This document shows positions 63,293 to 64,000 of a stretch of 64,000 nt of DNA, in pieces. How positions within the stretch are numbered: the first letter of the stretch is position 1; every line of letters starts with the position of its first letter. A model generated the notes under the pieces. It saw only the letters and a program-made list of their open reading frames with translations, made no database searches and was not told the origin of the DNA. Source of the stretch: [Clostridium] colinum (lineage in GTDB: Bacteria; Bacillota; Clostridia; Lachnospirales; CAG-274); the NCBI RefSeq assembly GCF_940677205.1, contig NZ_OW712331.1, positions 868,001 to 932,000 on the forward strand, in the 5' to 3' direction. Made by a program: the position numbers and the translations under genes.

Positions 63293-64000
63293 TTATTCCG
63301 TAATAGTAGTACTTTCAATCACTTCTTTTTCTTTTAAAGTAGTATTTTCAATGGTTTCATTATCATCTTTATTAGAAATTGGTTCACTTATATCTTCTTT
63401 AGCTTTATTAGATATTTTTATATCCATATAAGGTTGAGATACAATTTCAACACCTTCAGGTAATTCAGTATTAATTTTTATATTATAGCTACCTTCTTTA
63501 AGGTCTGTAACATCTATGCTAAATTTTATTTTAGATACGTCAATATTATTTATAAAATTATCTTCACCAACAATATTTATAGAAAATTCTTCAGGCATGT
63601 CTATAAAGAAACTATCATTATATCCTAATATACTAATATTGCTTGTAGGTATAGTTAACTGCTTTGTTGTAGCTTTTTTTATATTTATATAAATTTTTAT
63701 TTGACTATTGTTATGATTTTTTAATTTTAAATTATATTGATTTAATATTGGTAATATATCATATGTGTACTCAGTAGATTCAGTTAATCCACTTATATCT
63801 ATATCTGGCAAGTTTAATTTTGTTAATTTTTTTAAATTATTTGTATCACCTACAACCTCTACTACTTTAGGTTTGTATGAAATACTGTCTATAATAAATC
63901 CATCAGGTAGTTGACCAATTAAATTTGGTTCAATTATATTAATTACTCCTTGTAATATGATAGGGACTTTAATAGATACTTCTTCTATATTAAATTTTAT
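63293..64000 (-). CDS. cdaR: YbbR-domain protein CdaR, C-terminal part (5' end outside window)
   Basis: The last 235 codons of a YbbR protein; the frame runs off the right edge of the window. It shows beta-rich YbbR repeats: EEVSIKVPIILQG, then LPDGFIIDSISYKPKVVEVVGD and later LPEGVEIVSQP, ending in a charged tail rich in Glu, Thr and Ser. In Firmicutes CdaR is a membrane-anchored, outside-facing regulator of the diadenylate cyclase CdaA, and cdaA would be expected just beyond the window. The membrane anchor at the N-terminus is not in view. Confidence 0.85.
   Translation of the reverse strand: MKFNIEEVSIKVPIILQGVINIIEPNLIGQLPDGFIIDSISYKPKVVEVVGDTNNLKKLTKLNLPDIDISGLTESTEYTYDILPILNQYNLKLKNHNNSQIKIYINIKKATTKQLTIPTSNISILGYNDSFFIDMPEEFSINIVGEDNFINNIDVSKIKFSIDVTDLKEGSYNIKINTELPEGVEIVSQPYMDIKISNKAKEDISEPISNKDDNETIENTTLKEKEVIESTTITE

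Noticed and set aside
1-64000. tRNA, rRNA, CRISPR arrays or insertion sequences
   Set aside because: No G+C-rich cloverleaf-like segments, no regularly spaced repeats and no transposase frames were seen on reading the window; a covariance-model scan could still find small RNAs.

Overview
This 64 kb window comes from a very AT-rich, low-GC anaerobic Firmicute, most likely a member of the Clostridia (Lachnospirales-like). The evidence is a pyruvate:ferredoxin oxidoreductase, an oxygen-sensitive class III ribonucleotide reductase with its activase, the clostridial dgt-dnaG-rpoD block, strong GGAGG ribosome binding sites and many codons ending in A or T. The genus is not identified from sequence alone.

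Layout. 1-3.8 kb: end of prfA, an alpha/beta hydrolase and the ylxM-ffh-rpsP-khpA translation/secretion operon. 4.1-15.7 kb: a sugar island. An AraC regulator stands divergent from a binding-protein ABC importer (no ATPase gene), alpha-galactosidase, sucrose phosphorylase and the Leloir genes galK, galT, galE; together they can import raffinose-type sugars and convert them to glucose-1-phosphate, fructose and UDP-sugars. 15.7-23.3 kb: PFOR (minus strand), nrdDG, dut, HU. 23.4-28.3 kb: rqcP, proC and a large sensor protein with two degenerate GGDEF domains and an intact EAL domain. 28.4-33.0 kb (minus): rpoD, dnaG, dgt, mntP. 33.1-36.8 kb: DnaD- and DnaC-like primosome proteins, a PrsW-type protease, a Nudix hydrolase and a small membrane protein.

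37.1-51.2 kb holds a compact PBSX-like contractile phage element: repressor, late activator, terminase, portal, scaffold, capsid, connectors, sheath, tube, tail-assembly chaperone and baseplate. No integrase, replication, tail-fibre or lysis gene was seen. The chaperone gene ends in an in-phase A_AAA_AAC slippery heptamer followed by a stem, predicting a -1 frameshifted longer form. Where a large tape-measure gene is expected there is only a 256-codon open frame with no ATG, GTG or TTG near its start. It and three other genes of the element appear to start at AUA or AUC behind good Shine-Dalgarno sequences; a radical-SAM gene outside the element does the same.

51.2-64 kb: hemolysin III-like and DUF1275 membrane proteins, then the clostridial tmk-yaaR-holB-ricT-trmN6-rsmI operon, a secreted polysaccharide deacetylase, a B12-binding radical SAM protein, endonuclease III, a split TauE/SafE-type transporter whose first half has a frameshift, a hypothetical coiled-coil protein, and the C-terminal part of a YbbR/CdaR protein running off the window end. 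No tRNA, rRNA, CRISPR array or insertion sequence was seen.
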